Made by a program: the position numbers and the translations under genes | Assembly (NCBI GenBank): GCA_051294375.1 | Contig: CM119268.1 | Coordinates: 8,241,008-8,305,007 of the forward strand | Source of the DNA: Paraspadella gotoi | Lineage: Eukaryota; Chaetognatha | Direction: 5' to 3' | DNA length: 64,000 nt | Part shown: positions 1 to 12,796 of the stretch, piece after piece | How the letters are laid out: each line of letters opens with the position of its first letter | How positions within the stretch are numbered: the stretch's first letter is position 1 | Notes under the pieces: model-generated | What the model was told of the DNA's origin: nothing | What the model saw: the letters and a program-made list of their open reading frames with translations, nothing else | The model's database searches: none

Positions 1-932
1 CACAGTGAGGTATTCAATACGAATTACTGTGATGTCAAAACTGAGTAGGAGACCTGTCGATTTACTTCTCAAAAAAAAAGTTCTGAAAAAAAAAATAGGA
101 AAAAACTTGGATGTCGATAAACTCATCACTCGAGCTCGTGACCAAGTAGCGTAGTCGGTTGATCGAGAAATTTTCATACTATCAGATGTAATTATCCAAT
201 AAAAGTACTCTTTAATTGNNNNNNNNNNTTGATTCAGTACATACGTGAGAAACAAAAAAGCTAAGACTTAAGACAAAACAAAGTTAAAGATTGCATGAAA
301 ACTACCACTNNNNNNNNNNNNNNNNNNNNNNNNNNNNNNNNNNNNNNNNNNNNNNNNNNNNNNNNNNNNNNNNNNNNNNNNNNNNNNNNNNNNNNNNNNN
401 NNNNNNNNNNNNNNNNNNNNNNNNNNNNNNNNNNNNNNNNNNNNNNNNNNNNNNNNNNNNNNNNNNNNNNNNNNNNNNNNNNNNNNNNNNNNNNNNNNNN
501 NNNNNNNNNNNNNNNNNNNNNNNNNNNNNNNNNNNNNNNNNNNNNNNNNNNNNNNNNNNNNNNNNNNNNNAATAATGTCACAGTAACCAAATTAACTACG
601 TAGCTCTCTAATTCTTTCCCATCGGTTGAATCTGAATATTTTCGTCGTTATCCTCGTTATCGTCGTTATCGTCGTTATCGTCTCTTAAGTCGATCGTCTA
701 TGCAAAATACGAATCGTCGATGGAAAATCCGGATTCTCTTTCATTATTACTTTTCCGATGCGACGTTATTCTTCTTTTTTTTTCTAGAATATTCGATCGA
801 GAGATTATGTACTTTTTTTCTATTTTTTTTGGGTTTGTTTATTCCTTTTTTTTTCATTTTATTTCCCATTCAGTCCTTCCATCCGGTTCCTGCCTGCCCT
901 CTCCATTTTCCCTTTTTCCTCATTCTGATTTT

Positions 933-1031
<99 letters not shown>

Positions 1032-3094
1032 GTCAGTTCGTAAGACAGTTAGTCTGTTCGTCTGTCTGTGTGCACGTTTTCTCCCTTTTTCGTTCTTTCT
1101 TTCTTTTTTCTTTTTTTTTCTATTTTTTTCTTTTTTCTTTCTTTCGCATCGAAGCCCAGTGACTCCAGTCACGTCTTCCTGATTTTCCGAAAATAATCGG
1201 TTGTCGACCACTCGTCGTCGTCATCGTNNNNNNNNNNNNNNNNNNNNNNNNNNNNNNNNNNNNNNNNNNNNNNNNNNNNNNNNNNNNNNNNNNNNNNNNN
1301 NNNNNNNNNNNNNNNNNNNNNNNNNNNNNNNNNNNNNNNNNNNNNNNNNNNNNNNNNNNNNNNNNNNNNNNNNNNNNNNNNNNNNNNNNNNNNNNNNNNN
1401 NNNNNNNNNNNNNNNNNNNNNNNNNNNNNNNNNNNNNNNNNNNNNNNNNNNNNNNNNNNNNNNNNNNNNNNNNNNNNNNNNNNNNNTTACACATAATTTA
1501 CATAAACATTACCCAAACATTTTCGCTCATAAGGAAAATCTAAAAGTAGACGCGACCTTCGAATGAATGAAGGGAAAAGCCAACGCAGAAAAGGGAAAAG
1601 CCCACACAGAAACCTGAGCGACTTGAAACGGAAGGGGGGCGCGACGAGCTGGGGCGNNNNNNNNNNNNNNNNNNNNNNNNNNNNNNNNNNNNNNNNNNNN
1701 NNNNNNNNNNNNNNNNNNNNNNNNNNNNNNNNNNNNNNNNNNNNNNNNNNNNNNNNNNNNNNNNNNNNNNNNNNNNNNNNNNNNNNNNNNNNNNNNNNNN
1801 NNNNNNNNNNNNNNNNNNNNNNNNNNNNNNNNNNNNNNNNNNNNNNNNNNNNNNNNNNNNNNNNNNNNNNNNNNNNNNNNNNNNNNNNNNNNNNNNNNNN
1901 NNNNNNNNNNNNNNNNNNNNNNNNNNNNNNNNNNNNNNNNNNNNNNNNNNNNNNNNNNNNNNNNNNNNNNNNNNNNNNNNNNNNNNNNNNNNNNNNNNNN
2001 NNNNNNNNNNNNNNNNNNNNNNNNNNNNNNNNNNNNNNNNNNNNNNNNNNNNNNNNNNNNNNNNNNNNNNNNNNNNNNNNNNNNNNNNNNNNNNNNNNNN
2101 NNNNNNNNNNNNNNNNNNNNNNNNNNNNNNNNNNNNNNNNNNNNNNNNNNNNNNNNNNNNNNNNNNNNNNNNNNNNNNNNNNNNNNNNNNNNNNNNNNNN
2201 NNNNNNNNNNNNNNNNNNNNNNNNNNNNNNNNNNNNNNNNNNNNNNNNNNNNNNNNNNNNNNNNNNNNNNNNNNNNNNNNNNNNNNNNNNNNNNNNNNNN
2301 NNNNNNNNNNNNNNNNNNNNNNNNNNNNNNNNNNNNNNNNNNNNNNNNNNNNNNNNNNNNNNNNNNNNNNNNNNNNNNNNNNNNNNNNNNNNNNNNNNNN
2401 NNNNNNNNNNNNNNNNNNNNNNNNNNNNNNNNNNNNNNNNNNNNNNNNNNNNNNNNNNNNNNNNNNNNNNNNNNNNNNNNNNNNNNNNNNNNNNNNNNNN
2501 NNNNNNNNNNNNNNNNNNNNNNNNNNNNNNNNNNNNNNNNNNNNNNNNNNNNNNNNNNNGTCGTCGTCGTCGTCGTTGTCGTCTTCGTCGTCGTCCTCAT
2601 CGTCGTCGTCGTCAAAACCGAAATGGAATTGAAAACCATTCGTGTCTTCGGCGCGAGAAACTTATTAATCTCACTTTAAAAAAATTATCCGGATCACAAA
2701 TCATCGCTTCTCTCCTCATATCTTCTTTTTCATTCCCATTTTTAGTCTGTCTGTCTATCGGTCCCAGGACATTACGTTAAATAATGTAAACGTGAAAAAA
2801 ATATCGTTACGGAAAAAGGTTTTATTATCTGAATCGAATGGAGAGGAGAAGGAGGAAGAAAATTAAGTGATCGACTTATTTCTTATTCCTTTTTTAATCT
2901 TTCTCTCTCTGGATCTCTTTCTCATTTCATGTTCTTTTCTTCAGTTACTTTTCTTTCTCTCTATTCTCACTCAACCAATGGTCTCTTTCATTTTTTATTT
3001 CTGTCATCTTTCTTCTCTTCTTCTCTTCTCATCTTTATTTTATCTCGTCCTCTCTTTTTTCTCCTATTTACCATCTTTCGTAGCTGGTCGCTCG

Positions 3095-3129
<35 letters not shown>

Positions 3130-3880
3130 NNNNNNNNNNNNNNNNNNNNNNNNNNNNNNNNNNNNNNNNNNNNNNNNNNNNNNNNNNNNNNNNNNNNNNN
3201 NNNNNNNNNNNNNNNNNNNNNNNNNNNNNNNNNNNNNNNNNNNNNNNNNNNNNNNNNNNNNNNNNNNNNNNNNNNNNNNNNNNNNNNNNNNNNNNNNNNN
3301 NNNNNNNNNNNNNNNNNNNNNNNNNNNNNNNNNNNNNNNNNNNNNNNNNNNNNNNNNNNNNNNNNNNNNNNNNNNNNNNNNNNNNNNNNNNNNNNNNNNN
3401 NNNNNNNNNNNNNNNNNNNNNNNNNNNNNNNNNNNNNNNNNNNNNNNNNNNNNNNNNNNNNNNNNNNNNNNNNNNNNNNNNNNNNNNNNNNNNNNNNNNN
3501 NNNNNNNNCGTCTGACTCCCTTTACCTAGCCGTCGTCCTTACCTCAGTTTCCCCTGAGTTACCCTGTATCTCACTCACTTATTTTAACTCAAGACCTTAT
3601 GCAAAACCTTCTTCACTTACCAGGAACTATTCAATTTGTCTACGTTTTACTTAACTGAAAGAATAAAGCCTTTGCCTAAAACTTAAAAAAAATTTAAGGT
3701 TTAATTATAAAATCCCTTCTGTTATATTTGTGACATGTTGGTTTTTTTTCCCCTTTTTACAGTTTTTTTTTTTGTAACGTTTGAACTTTTATGTTTTTGA
3801 AAAATACATTTTTACCGAATGAGCAAATGTTTCATTTACTTACTTAATTTACTTAATTTACTTAATTTACTTATCCTCAA
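1..3880. other. Gap-rich non-coding DNA
   Basis: Gaps at 219-228, 310-570, 1228-1486, 1657-2559 and 3130-3508 separate SSRs (CTTT, CGT, CT) and AT-rich sequence. No exon is convincing. Later exons of the FN3 gene could be inside the gaps. Confidence 0.6.
931..1030. repeat. (CTTT)n microsatellite
   Basis: About 25 perfect tetranucleotide units. Confidence 0.97.
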
Positions 3881-3887
3881 GACTCAC

Positions 3888-4038
3888 CCGTGTAACGATG
3901 CCCTTCGCCGTCGTGATCGAGACCCGAATCCATGTATTTGTCGCGCAGGAACATGACGACGATAGTTCCGACGATGATAAGCGCGACGATGGCGACGACG
4001 ACGCCCACGTAGACGCGAGGGTCCATCGATTTCGTCGC
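3888..4038 (-). CDS. Transmembrane exon of single-pass membrane protein (5' side in gap)
   Basis: On the minus strand this segment is open from the gap edge to the donor ACGG|GTGAGT at 3887/3886, ending in phase 1. It encodes a short extracellular stalk (ATKSMDPR), a hydrophobic helix of about 24 residues beginning VYVGVVVAIVALIIVG and ending TIVVMFL, then a basic stop-transfer RDKY and an acidic juxtamembrane region (MDSGLDHDGEGHRYT). Positive charge directly after the helix predicts the C terminus inside the cell. The acceptor is hidden in the 4039-4265 gap. I infer it is a later exon of the FN3 gene because of strand and topology, but it could belong to another membrane protein. Confidence 0.6.
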
Positions 4039-4797
4039 NNNNNNNNNNNNNNNNNNNNNNNNNNNNNNNNNNNNNNNNNNNNNNNNNNNNNNNNNNNNNN
4101 NNNNNNNNNNNNNNNNNNNNNNNNNNNNNNNNNNNNNNNNNNNNNNNNNNNNNNNNNNNNNNNNNNNNNNNNNNNNNNNNNNNNNNNNNNNNNNNNNNNN
4201 NNNNNNNNNNNNNNNNNNNNNNNNNNNNNNNNNNNNNNNNNNNNNNNNNNNNNNNNNNNNNNNNNGGGTTCGAATTATTTGAAAAAAGAAAGGATAGAAG
4301 AAATAACGAAATCGATTAAAACAATAAAGTAAATATTTTTAAGGCCATTCTGTCAANNNNNNNNNNNNNNNNNNNNNNNNNNNNNNNNNNNNNNNNNNNN
4401 NNNNNNNNNNNNNNNNNNNNNNNNNNNNNNNNNNNNNNNNNNNNNNNNNNNNNNNNNNNNNNNNNNNNNNNNNNNNNNNNNNNNNNNNNNNNNNNNNNNN
4501 NNNNNNNNNNNNNNNNNNNNNNNNNNNNNNNNNNNNNNNNNNNNNNNNNNNNNNNNNNNNNNNNNNNNNNNNNNNNNNNNNNNNNNNNNNNNNNNNNNNN
4601 NNATCCATAATAAAAATGGTGGAGTTTAAAACGAATTTTATGCGAAAAATGAAAAAAAAGAATGGAGGTAAAAAAACTCGGAAAAGGTGACGAGGTGAGC
4701 GGCGCCTAAAAAGAAACAAAACAGAAAAAACAAAAAAAACTCGGGTCAAAAACTAAGAGAAAACGTTTGGCAATAAAAGGCTTAGTTTAAACGAATT

Positions 4798-4857
4798 CTT
4801 TTTTTTTTTTTTCTTTTTTTTTTTGTTTTATTTTTTTCTTCTTTTTTTTTTTTTTTT

Positions 4858-4893
<36 letters not shown>

Positions 4894-4933
4894 CTTGAGA
4901 GAGATTAAAAAATATTAAAAAGCAAGAACTACG

Positions 4934-4977
<44 letters not shown>

Positions 4978-5112
4978 CTCTCTTCTCTCTCTCCTCTCCT
5001 CTCTCTCTCTCTCTCTCTTCCTCTCTCCCTCCCTATCCTCTCTCCCTCCCTCCCTTTCTCTCGCTTACCCTCTATCATTTTTTTTTCCTCCCCCCTCTCT
5101 CTCTCTCTTTTA
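4798..5112. repeat. Poly-T tract followed by (CT)n
   Basis: Nearly pure T to about 4895, then interrupted CT and CCCT repeats. Confidence 0.95.
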
Positions 5113-8024
5113 TTTGTCTGACTGCCTGCCTGTCTCTGTCAGAAAACTTTTTTACCTTAAAATCGATCAGACCTCGAAAATCTTTTTTCAAAGAATTTTT
5201 TCGCTCCACTTTTTTTCCGTCTCCATTTCTTTTCTTCTTTTTTATATTTTGTTTTAATTTCTTTTCGGTTAATATTTCACGAAAATTTTCTCTTTTCTTT
5301 TTCTCTTTCCGTTTCTGCTTTCATGGAATAATTTAACTAATACATTAATTCAATTCGGAAAATGAATCGAACGGTGGTTTTTTTTGCGTGTTCTTCTTTT
5401 CTGAACTAAAAAAGCTTCTTGCAATTTGTTGAACACTAAAAAAAAAAAAAACAACAACAACAACAAAGACGAAAATTAAAATATAACGTCTAATTTTAAT
5501 ATTGTCATTGAGATTTGATAGTTTTTTATTCTAGATGTATCATAAACCTGAAACAGAAATCAGCAATGGCCTCAAAAGCGACGACGACAACTGCGCTTGC
5601 AAACCAGACGTCGATTTACTTTAGGTTTATTTTATTATTCAGAGAAACCAATCACAAAAATTCCAATTATGTTTCGTATAAAATTGAAATTAATTCTACC
5701 TTTTTTTCTCGTTTTTTCGTGTTGCATTTTTTTTAAAATAAATATTTTGATTTCGCTCTACGTTTTTTTCTAAAACACGAATCGAATTGAGTTTCTTCGC
5801 CAACTCTCGTCTTTTACACGCGTGGCGTCGTGGCCCCGTTATATTTATGTGGTTTTTTTTTTTTTTTTCAAAAANNNNNNNNNNNNNNNNNNNNNNNNNN
5901 NNNNNNNNNNNNNNNNNCTAATCCCCATTTATGAATGAAAAGGAAGAGAAAGAGGGGATTTGGTAAATACATCCTAAAGGGTTTGAGAATAAATCAGTGC
6001 CGGTCGCAGTGCCACGCTGGGGACTTTCCTTGTCTCGGAGATGAGAGGCCACATTGGTGGAAACCTCGTCCCATCGCGTTTCCATGCTGGATTTATGACA
6101 TTAGGACGCGTTGAGAAAAAGTGGACCGTCTGGTAAATATCGTCGCCGCCATCATCCCTGGTGGCGTTTATAAAAAACTCACGATGTTTCCCATTAAGGC
6201 GGGCCAGAATTTCACATCTTTTTTTCAATATATATGAAGAACTACGGTCGGTCGGTCACATGATTACAATGATTAGAATTAAATGAGGCATATTTCGTGT
6301 AATATTTGGTCGAGGTAGATGAAATTTTGCAGTTAAGTTATCAACTATTAGACGTTTGTTAGACATAAATTCCATAGTCATGTAGTCCCGTGATCACTCA
6401 GAAATATACGCGAAATGAAAATCGCTGCAGCGAAACACGTTGGAAGGACCTTTCTTGTTTAATTGCTCATAGAAACATATGTCCCGTGATTCACAACACC
6501 TCCGCCAATTGATATTAACGAAACGTCGGTAAAATTAAAAAATCATCCGCCAAGAGGAAGAGAGGCGTAAATGATGTCATTACTCATTAAGCGAGGATCA
6601 TACGACGGCGCCAAACATTCCATGTTGCGAGAGTCAACGCGTCGAAGGATAAAAAATGAAAAATGTCCTTTTAAAATGAGGACTGGGCGACGAGGGAACA
6701 CTACACGTCCTGTGTCCTCGACCGAGAGAACGTCCGCGGACTCGGCCAATTCAACCATGCAGCTGGACGCAAAGGATGTACATACTCTGATGTGTGGAAA
6801 TGTTTTCTTGTACAATTGACTTTAAAAATTAAAATTAATGAATAACCTTACGTAACTTTTTTTAAAAATTGAATAAAGCAGTTGAAATTTTTTTTTTTTA
6901 CATTTATCCGTGACGATACATGCGGCAGGTTTGAATCATGAAAAAAACAACCAGGCGTCCCGTTTATCTCTCCGATTTTTCTTTACGTACCTTTCAATAC
7001 AACTTGAACGATACCATTGTGATAACGGGTCATTCTGAACTTTTCATACCACCGGTTCGTTGTCGACATGAATTATGAACCCAGATTAAAAGCGTTCACG
7101 TCACATTCCCCAGGTTGGCCCTCATATGTCCTACATCACAGTCCATTACGTCACAGACCTCAAACTCCCGCTCGTATCCCAGTCCTTTCCACGGCCTTCG
7201 TCACACCCGGATAAGATTTCTCTTAGAGAAATTGGGCAAGAGTCTCTCTCTCTCTTTTTTTTGTTCCGCTAAAACCAGACGCGTTTTGCTCTCAGAAATC
7301 AGATTCCTTTTTCTTTCATAGTTTTTTTTCTTGTTTATCTATTTTCTATATTTCGCCTCCGCTGTTCTTTTGTAGTTATTTTTTTTCTTTTACATATATC
7401 TTTGTGAAAGACCAAAGAGTGGTTTCGTTAAGTTACTTAAATTACTTAATCAATTAGCTGGTTTTTTTTCTCCTCTTTTCTACTAATACAATCTTTTTCG
7501 CTTGGAAACTTAAATCCGTTTGACTTTTTACACATTTAAAGAGAACAGACATTTTCTTCAAGTTCACATTTCCACGCAACGCTTACCTTGCGTCCGACCT
7601 TTTGCACTTACCTTTTCCAGCCCATTTCACGTTTTCCAAACTCCCTTCCTTTTTCTCCTCCGCTCTTCTCATCAATGACGTGATTCACTTCACGTGATTC
7701 TATTCACGTCTTTTTAATGTCGCCGCAATTTTCAAGACAAAAGACTCAAATCACCGTTTTTGGCAAAGAGGGGGGAGGTGGGGGGGTGATGAGGTAGCGG
7801 GGAAATTATGGGGCGATGGATAGGATTTAAAGTTTCTATTTTTAGATATGAATTTTACTTTAGAAGCTAAGGAATTACGAATTCGCGGCGTTGGTTAAAC
7901 AATCAACAATCAATATTTAAAAATTTAGTGCATATTTTTGTTGTCTGAATCACCGTAAATGCTTTATTAAAAGTAGTAACTTTACTTTTTGCTATTTTTC
8001 CCTTTTTAACATAAAAAAAAACAA
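5113..8024. other. Non-coding intronic DNA, possible old repeats
   Basis: AT-rich with two more complex patches. 5974-6228 is open on the minus strand and ends in a wordy peptide (VPSVALRPALIYSQTL). 6571-6819 is open on the plus strand for 82 codons. Neither is recognised and both may be decayed mobile DNA. A word set near 6395-6470 recurs near 56185-56265. Confidence 0.5.
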
Positions 8025-8951
8025 TTTAGCGAATTGAGAGGAGAGCTGTCAGTCACTAGTCATTTTATATAGGGCTGCGCATCGTTCGAATCGAAGTTCG
8101 ATCAAGATTCCTTTATATTTCACTTTATTCAAAACTGCATAGTCAAGGCCCATATAAATTATATCAATATGGGTAGATTTCGAAAGCTTGGCGTCTTGGG
8201 AAGCCAACGAGGTAGAGGCGCGATCGAAATTCCCATTTTATCATGCCCAAAAATGGTATTTAAATGAACTGGTCAGACCGTTTTTTCCCTTTTCCCAAAA
8301 ACCTGCTTGATCTTTTGTAAAATAGAACAAATCATACATATCAGTACGGTTTCGGATAGCTTATTGTCTTCTCTACTAGATAAAAAAAAAAGAAAAGTTT
8401 AATTCTTGCAATCTTGAATGCTTGATAAAGCAATCAAATGAACTGGTTTTTTATGTGAAAACTGCATAGTCAAGCCTTCAATTTTTTTTTGTTTCTAAGA
8501 CCATCGAAAGAAACTGTATTGTTTTTACTATCTGTTTCAGGTAGAGCGCGGGGGTAAATTTAGAGAGTTTATATTAAATTTAGAGCAAATAGAAAGGATA
8601 TCAAGTTTTTGCACGCTAAAAAGCTTTTTTAAGCGCAGTTCCGGTCTGTTTGAAAATGGTTGACGTAGGTTATCCAATGAGGACATCAATTAAAAATAAG
8701 CATTGATCATGCGCGATCCGGGCCAGATAAATACCATATTTCAACATGGCTTTACCGTATTTTTACGTTTTTAGAACGTTTTTAGAATGTTTTGAATTTC
8801 ACGCCCGTGATATTGGCGTTCTAGGCGGTCGTTTGTTCCCTTGTTAGTCTCTTTATCTTATCTCTTGAAGAGACATTAATTATTGTTATGTGATAGTGAC
8901 AAAACCGTTCAATAAAATCTTAAAAGCAATAGGGATCGAGCCTACTTTTGA

Positions 8952-9212
8952 TTGATAACCAAATATTGATGCGATGATAACCAAATATTGATACGATGAT
9001 AACCAAATATTGATGCGATGATAACCGAAGGATTGATGCGATGATAACCAAATGATGGATGCGATGATAGTCATTCATTGATGCGATGATAATCATTCAT
9101 TGATGCGATGATAGTCCTTCATTGATGGATGATAATCATTCATTGATGCGATGATAGTCATTCATTGATGCGATGATAGTCATTCATTGATGCGATGCTA
9201 GTCATTCATTGA
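8952..9212 (+). repeat. 22-bp minisatellite (GATGCGATGATAAYCA family)
   Basis: About 12 units. The first four to five carry ACCAAATATT and later ones carry AGTCATTCATT after GATGCGATGAT, so two variant blocks lie in series. The same unit occurs in reverse orientation at 63261-63475. Confidence 0.9.
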
Positions 9213-9227
9213 CGTGACGTGACTTTT

Positions 9228-10496
9228 GAAAAAAGTATGCATATTTTAAAAAAGTATGCATACTTTTTTTAAAATATGCATACTTTTTTGAAAGTATGCA
9301 TACTTTTTTCAAATTATGCATACTTTTTTCAAAGTATGCATACTTTTTCCAATTATGCATACTTTTTTACAATTATGCATACTTTTTTACAATTATGCAT
9401 ACTTTTTTCAAAGTATGCATACTTTTTTCAAAGTATGCATACTTTTTTGAAGTATGCATACTTTTTTTCCAATTATGCATACTTTTTTCAAAGTATGCAT
9501 AACTTTTTCAAAGTGTGCATACTTTTTCCAATTATGCATACTTTTTCAATTATGCATACTTTTTTCCAATTATGCATACTTTTTTCAAATTATGCATACT
9601 TTTTCAAATTATGCATACTTTTTTCAAAGTATGCATACTTTTTCCAATTATGCATACTTTTTTACAATTATGCATACTTTTTTCAAAGCATACTTTTTTC
9701 AAAGTATGCATACTTTTTTCAAAGTATGCATACTTTTCCAATTATGCATACTTTTTTCAAAGTATGCATACTTTTTTTCAAAAGTATGCATACTTTTTTG
9801 AAGTATGCATACTTTTTCCAAATTATGCATACTTTTTCAAAGTATGCATACTTTTTTTCAAAGTATGCATACTTTTTCCAATTATGCATACTTTTTCAAA
9901 GTATGCATAACTTTTTTCAAAGTATGCATACTTTTTCCAATTTATGCCATACTTTTTTCAAAGTATGCATACTTTTTTCAAAGTATGCATACTTTTTTCA
10001 AAGTGTGCATACTTTTTCCAATTATGCATACTTTTTCAAAGTATGAATACTTTTTTCAAAGTATGCATACTTTGAAAAAAGTATGCATACTTTTTCCAAT
10101 TATGCATACTTTTTTCCAATTATGCATACTTTTTTCCAATTATGCATACTTTTTTCAAAGTATGCATACTTTTTTGAAGTATGCATACTTTTTTTCAAAT
10201 TATGCATACTTTTTTCAAAGTATGCATACTTTTTTCAAAAAGTATGCATACTTTTTCCAATTATGCATACTTTTTCAAAGTATGCATACTTTTTCCAATT
10301 ATGCATACTTCATACTTTGAAAAAGTTTGAAGTTTTAAAAAAAGTATGCATACTTTTTCTTAAAAGTATGCAATTTTTTAAAAAAAGTATGCATACTTTG
10401 AAAAAAGTATGCATACTTTGAAAAAGTATTCATACTTTGAAAAAAGTATGCATACTTTGAAAAAAGTATGCATAATTTGAAAAAAAAAGTATGCAT
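9228..10496. repeat. TATGCATA palindromic satellite, about 60 units of 19-20 bp
   Basis: The unit alternates TATGCATACTTTTTTCAAAG and TATGCATACTTTTTCCAAT. The core AAAGTATGCATACTTT is a perfect 16-base palindrome. Most units run with the T tract to the right. The first two, one near 10066-10090, and all from about 10315 to the end run the other way, so the array has head-to-head junctions. The long HTFF/ILFF-type ORFs are translation of the satellite, not genes. Confidence 0.95.
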
Positions 10497-11734
10497 TAAC
10501 GATATTAAATTTAAATTGAACGTTAGTTAAATAGTAATTTGCTGGCGATATCACTCGCTATACTTTGCATTGATAACTTGTTTTGTTCTCTTATGATTTA
10601 TCTTACATATACTGTTATTAATTTTATTATTTATCATTTACCTTTCTAATGATACCTCTTTTCCTTTGTTTCGCTTCTCAATTACTTCTTACGAGGCCCG
10701 GATTGCGCCTAATCGCGATTACCGATTTAAAGCTTAGTACTACGCGTAGTTCAAATCCTTATTGGATCAAAACGAGTTCGATTTTAAGCGAAAGTTGATC
10801 GATTCGAAGCGCGATTTCGAGATCGTTTTTTTGCCATAACTTTTGAACGGATTATCCGATTTTGATGAAATTTTGTATGTAGATAATATTTTGAATTTCC
10901 TATCGATCGGTACCAAATTCATTTAAAAATACATTTTAGTAATTGAGAGGAGAGCTGATGCACTAGTCATTTTATATTTCGGCGGGGTGCAAAAGGGGAG
11001 GAGGCAATGAAAGATTCGTTTCTCAAGTCGATGATTTTTTTTTTTCGTGTTTGGTTCTTTTGTGTTGAGGTTTTTCGCTTAATGTTCCGAAGAAAGATGA
11101 AAACGACAACAACGACGACGAAAGATGAGTCAAAGATAGAGCAGCCATTTTTCTCAGAATTCTAAGAAGTCTAAGACGACGACCAGGACGACGACAACGA
11201 CGATAACAACGACGAAGGGGGAAAAAGTGGCACCAAAACCTTGAAGATGTTTGGAGTTAGTTCTTGATGGCTTCTCCATTTAGCTGCCTTGATACATCTA
11301 AAGAAATTCTTTTTTTTTTATTATTATTATTAATTTCAATATACATACAATTGACGCCGACTTGTCTCTGTGGTCGTGCTCATAAAAACTATCTAGGTAA
11401 CGGAAGAAATACGAGCCTCTAGATGGCGAAGGAGGCTGTAAATCGTCCAACAAATGAACAACGGGGTTCCTTCGGTGGGGTAGGGGGGAGGAAGGGGGGG
11501 GGCAATCAAAACTTTCAGTTTTTCATGACATTGATAGTAAAAGGAGAAACAAGGTGGAGTGAAGAAAGAGCGTTTATGGGATATATAGAGAGAGCGTAAA
11601 CGTTGTAAGGCAAGGCGAAGCAAAGGCAAGGCAAGGCTGAACGCTTAAAAAAGCATGGTCAGCGAAGGAAAATATACGAGAGGTCACACGAAGTCAAACT
11701 CATAAAGAAAAGGAGGAAGGCGAGAGAAGAGAGA

Positions 11735-11735
<1 letters not shown>

Positions 11736-11833
<98 letters not shown>

Positions 11834-11849
11834 GAAGAGAGAGAGAGAC

Positions 11850-11890
<41 letters not shown>

Positions 11891-12021
11891 ACGAGAGAGA
11901 GAGAGACAGAGAGAGAGCCGATCGAATGTCGTCGAGGTGAAAAGTCCATCGCAAAAAGGAAGAGAAGACGAAAGAAAGAAAGAAAGTAAGAAAAAAAGAA
12001 GAAAAGAAAGAAAAAAAGAAA

Positions 12022-12052
<31 letters not shown>

Positions 12053-12080
12053 AGAAAGAAAGAAAGAAGAGAGAAGAAGA
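11736..12080. repeat. (GA)n then (GAAA)n purine tract
   Basis: Interrupted GA run to about 11918, then GAAA units from about 11967. Confidence 0.95.
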
Positions 12081-12207
12081 GAAAGAGAGAAAAAAGAAGA
12101 TATTTTATAAAAAGAATACAATTCTAATTCTTTTTTTTATTTATTCTTCTTCATAATTTTAAGACAAAATAGCGTTATAAGACAAATCGAATGTTTTAAT
12201 GAAGAAA

Positions 12208-12690
12208 AATTGTGTAATTAATTAATTTATCAACAAAAATTTCTATATGCAAAACTTAAATATAAACTTGATTTAAACAAATATAATTATTATTAATTAC
12301 TTGTGATGATGAGCTATACCAAAGTGTAATGGAATACATATAATGAATATATTATTTTGTCCAATCATAAATATAAATCATAATATAATTGTAATATAAT
12401 TATGCGTAATGATCAAATTTTTCTAAACGTCATCTCGAAAACTGACACTACCGAGAATCTGAACTCGCAACCGAGGATTCAAACTTCAAAGGTCGACGTA
12501 ATCGTTTTATCACTTGACAATTCTGAGAAAAACACTTTCACTCTTCAAGGTTTGTCATGTTTTTTTCTCCAAATCTTTGAAATAATTCAAGCCCGAGGAC
12601 ACATGAGATTTTTTGCCTTTTTTCTCTTTCAAGAGATCGTCAAAAAGTCAACAGAAAGCCTTAGAATTCAGAGAACATATAACAAGTAAA
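12208..12690 (+). repeat. Duplicated block D1, first copy
   Basis: Starts AATTGTGTAATTAATTAATT and ends AACAAGTAAAATTCTC. The same sequence with small indels returns at 18398-18948. The second copy carries an extra segment of about 100 bp (about 18510-18600) that itself resembles 22190-22280. Confidence 0.9.
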
Positions 12691-12696
12691 ATTCTC

Positions 12697-12697
12697 T

Positions 12698-12793
<96 letters not shown>
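12697..12793. repeat. (CT)n microsatellite at the D1/D2 junction
   Basis: It separates D1 from D2 in the first copy. The corresponding place in the second copy is a 25-N gap. Confidence 0.95.

Positions 12794-12796
<3 letters not shown>

Larger units (their letters stand above)
8025..10977. mobile_element. Composite repeat unit bounded by 45-bp direct repeats
   Basis: The words TTTAGCGAATTGAGAGGAGA at 8025 and TTTAGTAATTGAGAGGAGA at 10935 begin two similar segments of about 45 bp that both run on through CACTAGTCATTTTATAT. Between them lie a 900-bp AT-rich part with internal echoes (ACTGCATAGTCAAG at about 8143 and 8461; AAATGAACTGG at about 8262 and 8435), the 22-bp minisatellite, the TATGCATA satellite, and a tail with the phrase ATAACTTTTGAACGGATT. 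No transposase or RT ORF is visible. It could be a non-autonomous element or a tandem-duplicated repeat monomer. Confidence 0.4.

Noticed and set aside
1563-2780. ORFs of 300-400 residues spanning N runs
   Set aside because: Almost entirely unknown bases.
9276-10421. Long overlapping ORFs of repeated HTFF/ILFF residues
   Set aside because: Translation of the 20-bp satellite in several frames; no start context or splice logic.
8952-10496. CRISPR-like array
   Set aside because: Units are continuous tandem repeats without unique spacers, in a eukaryotic context.
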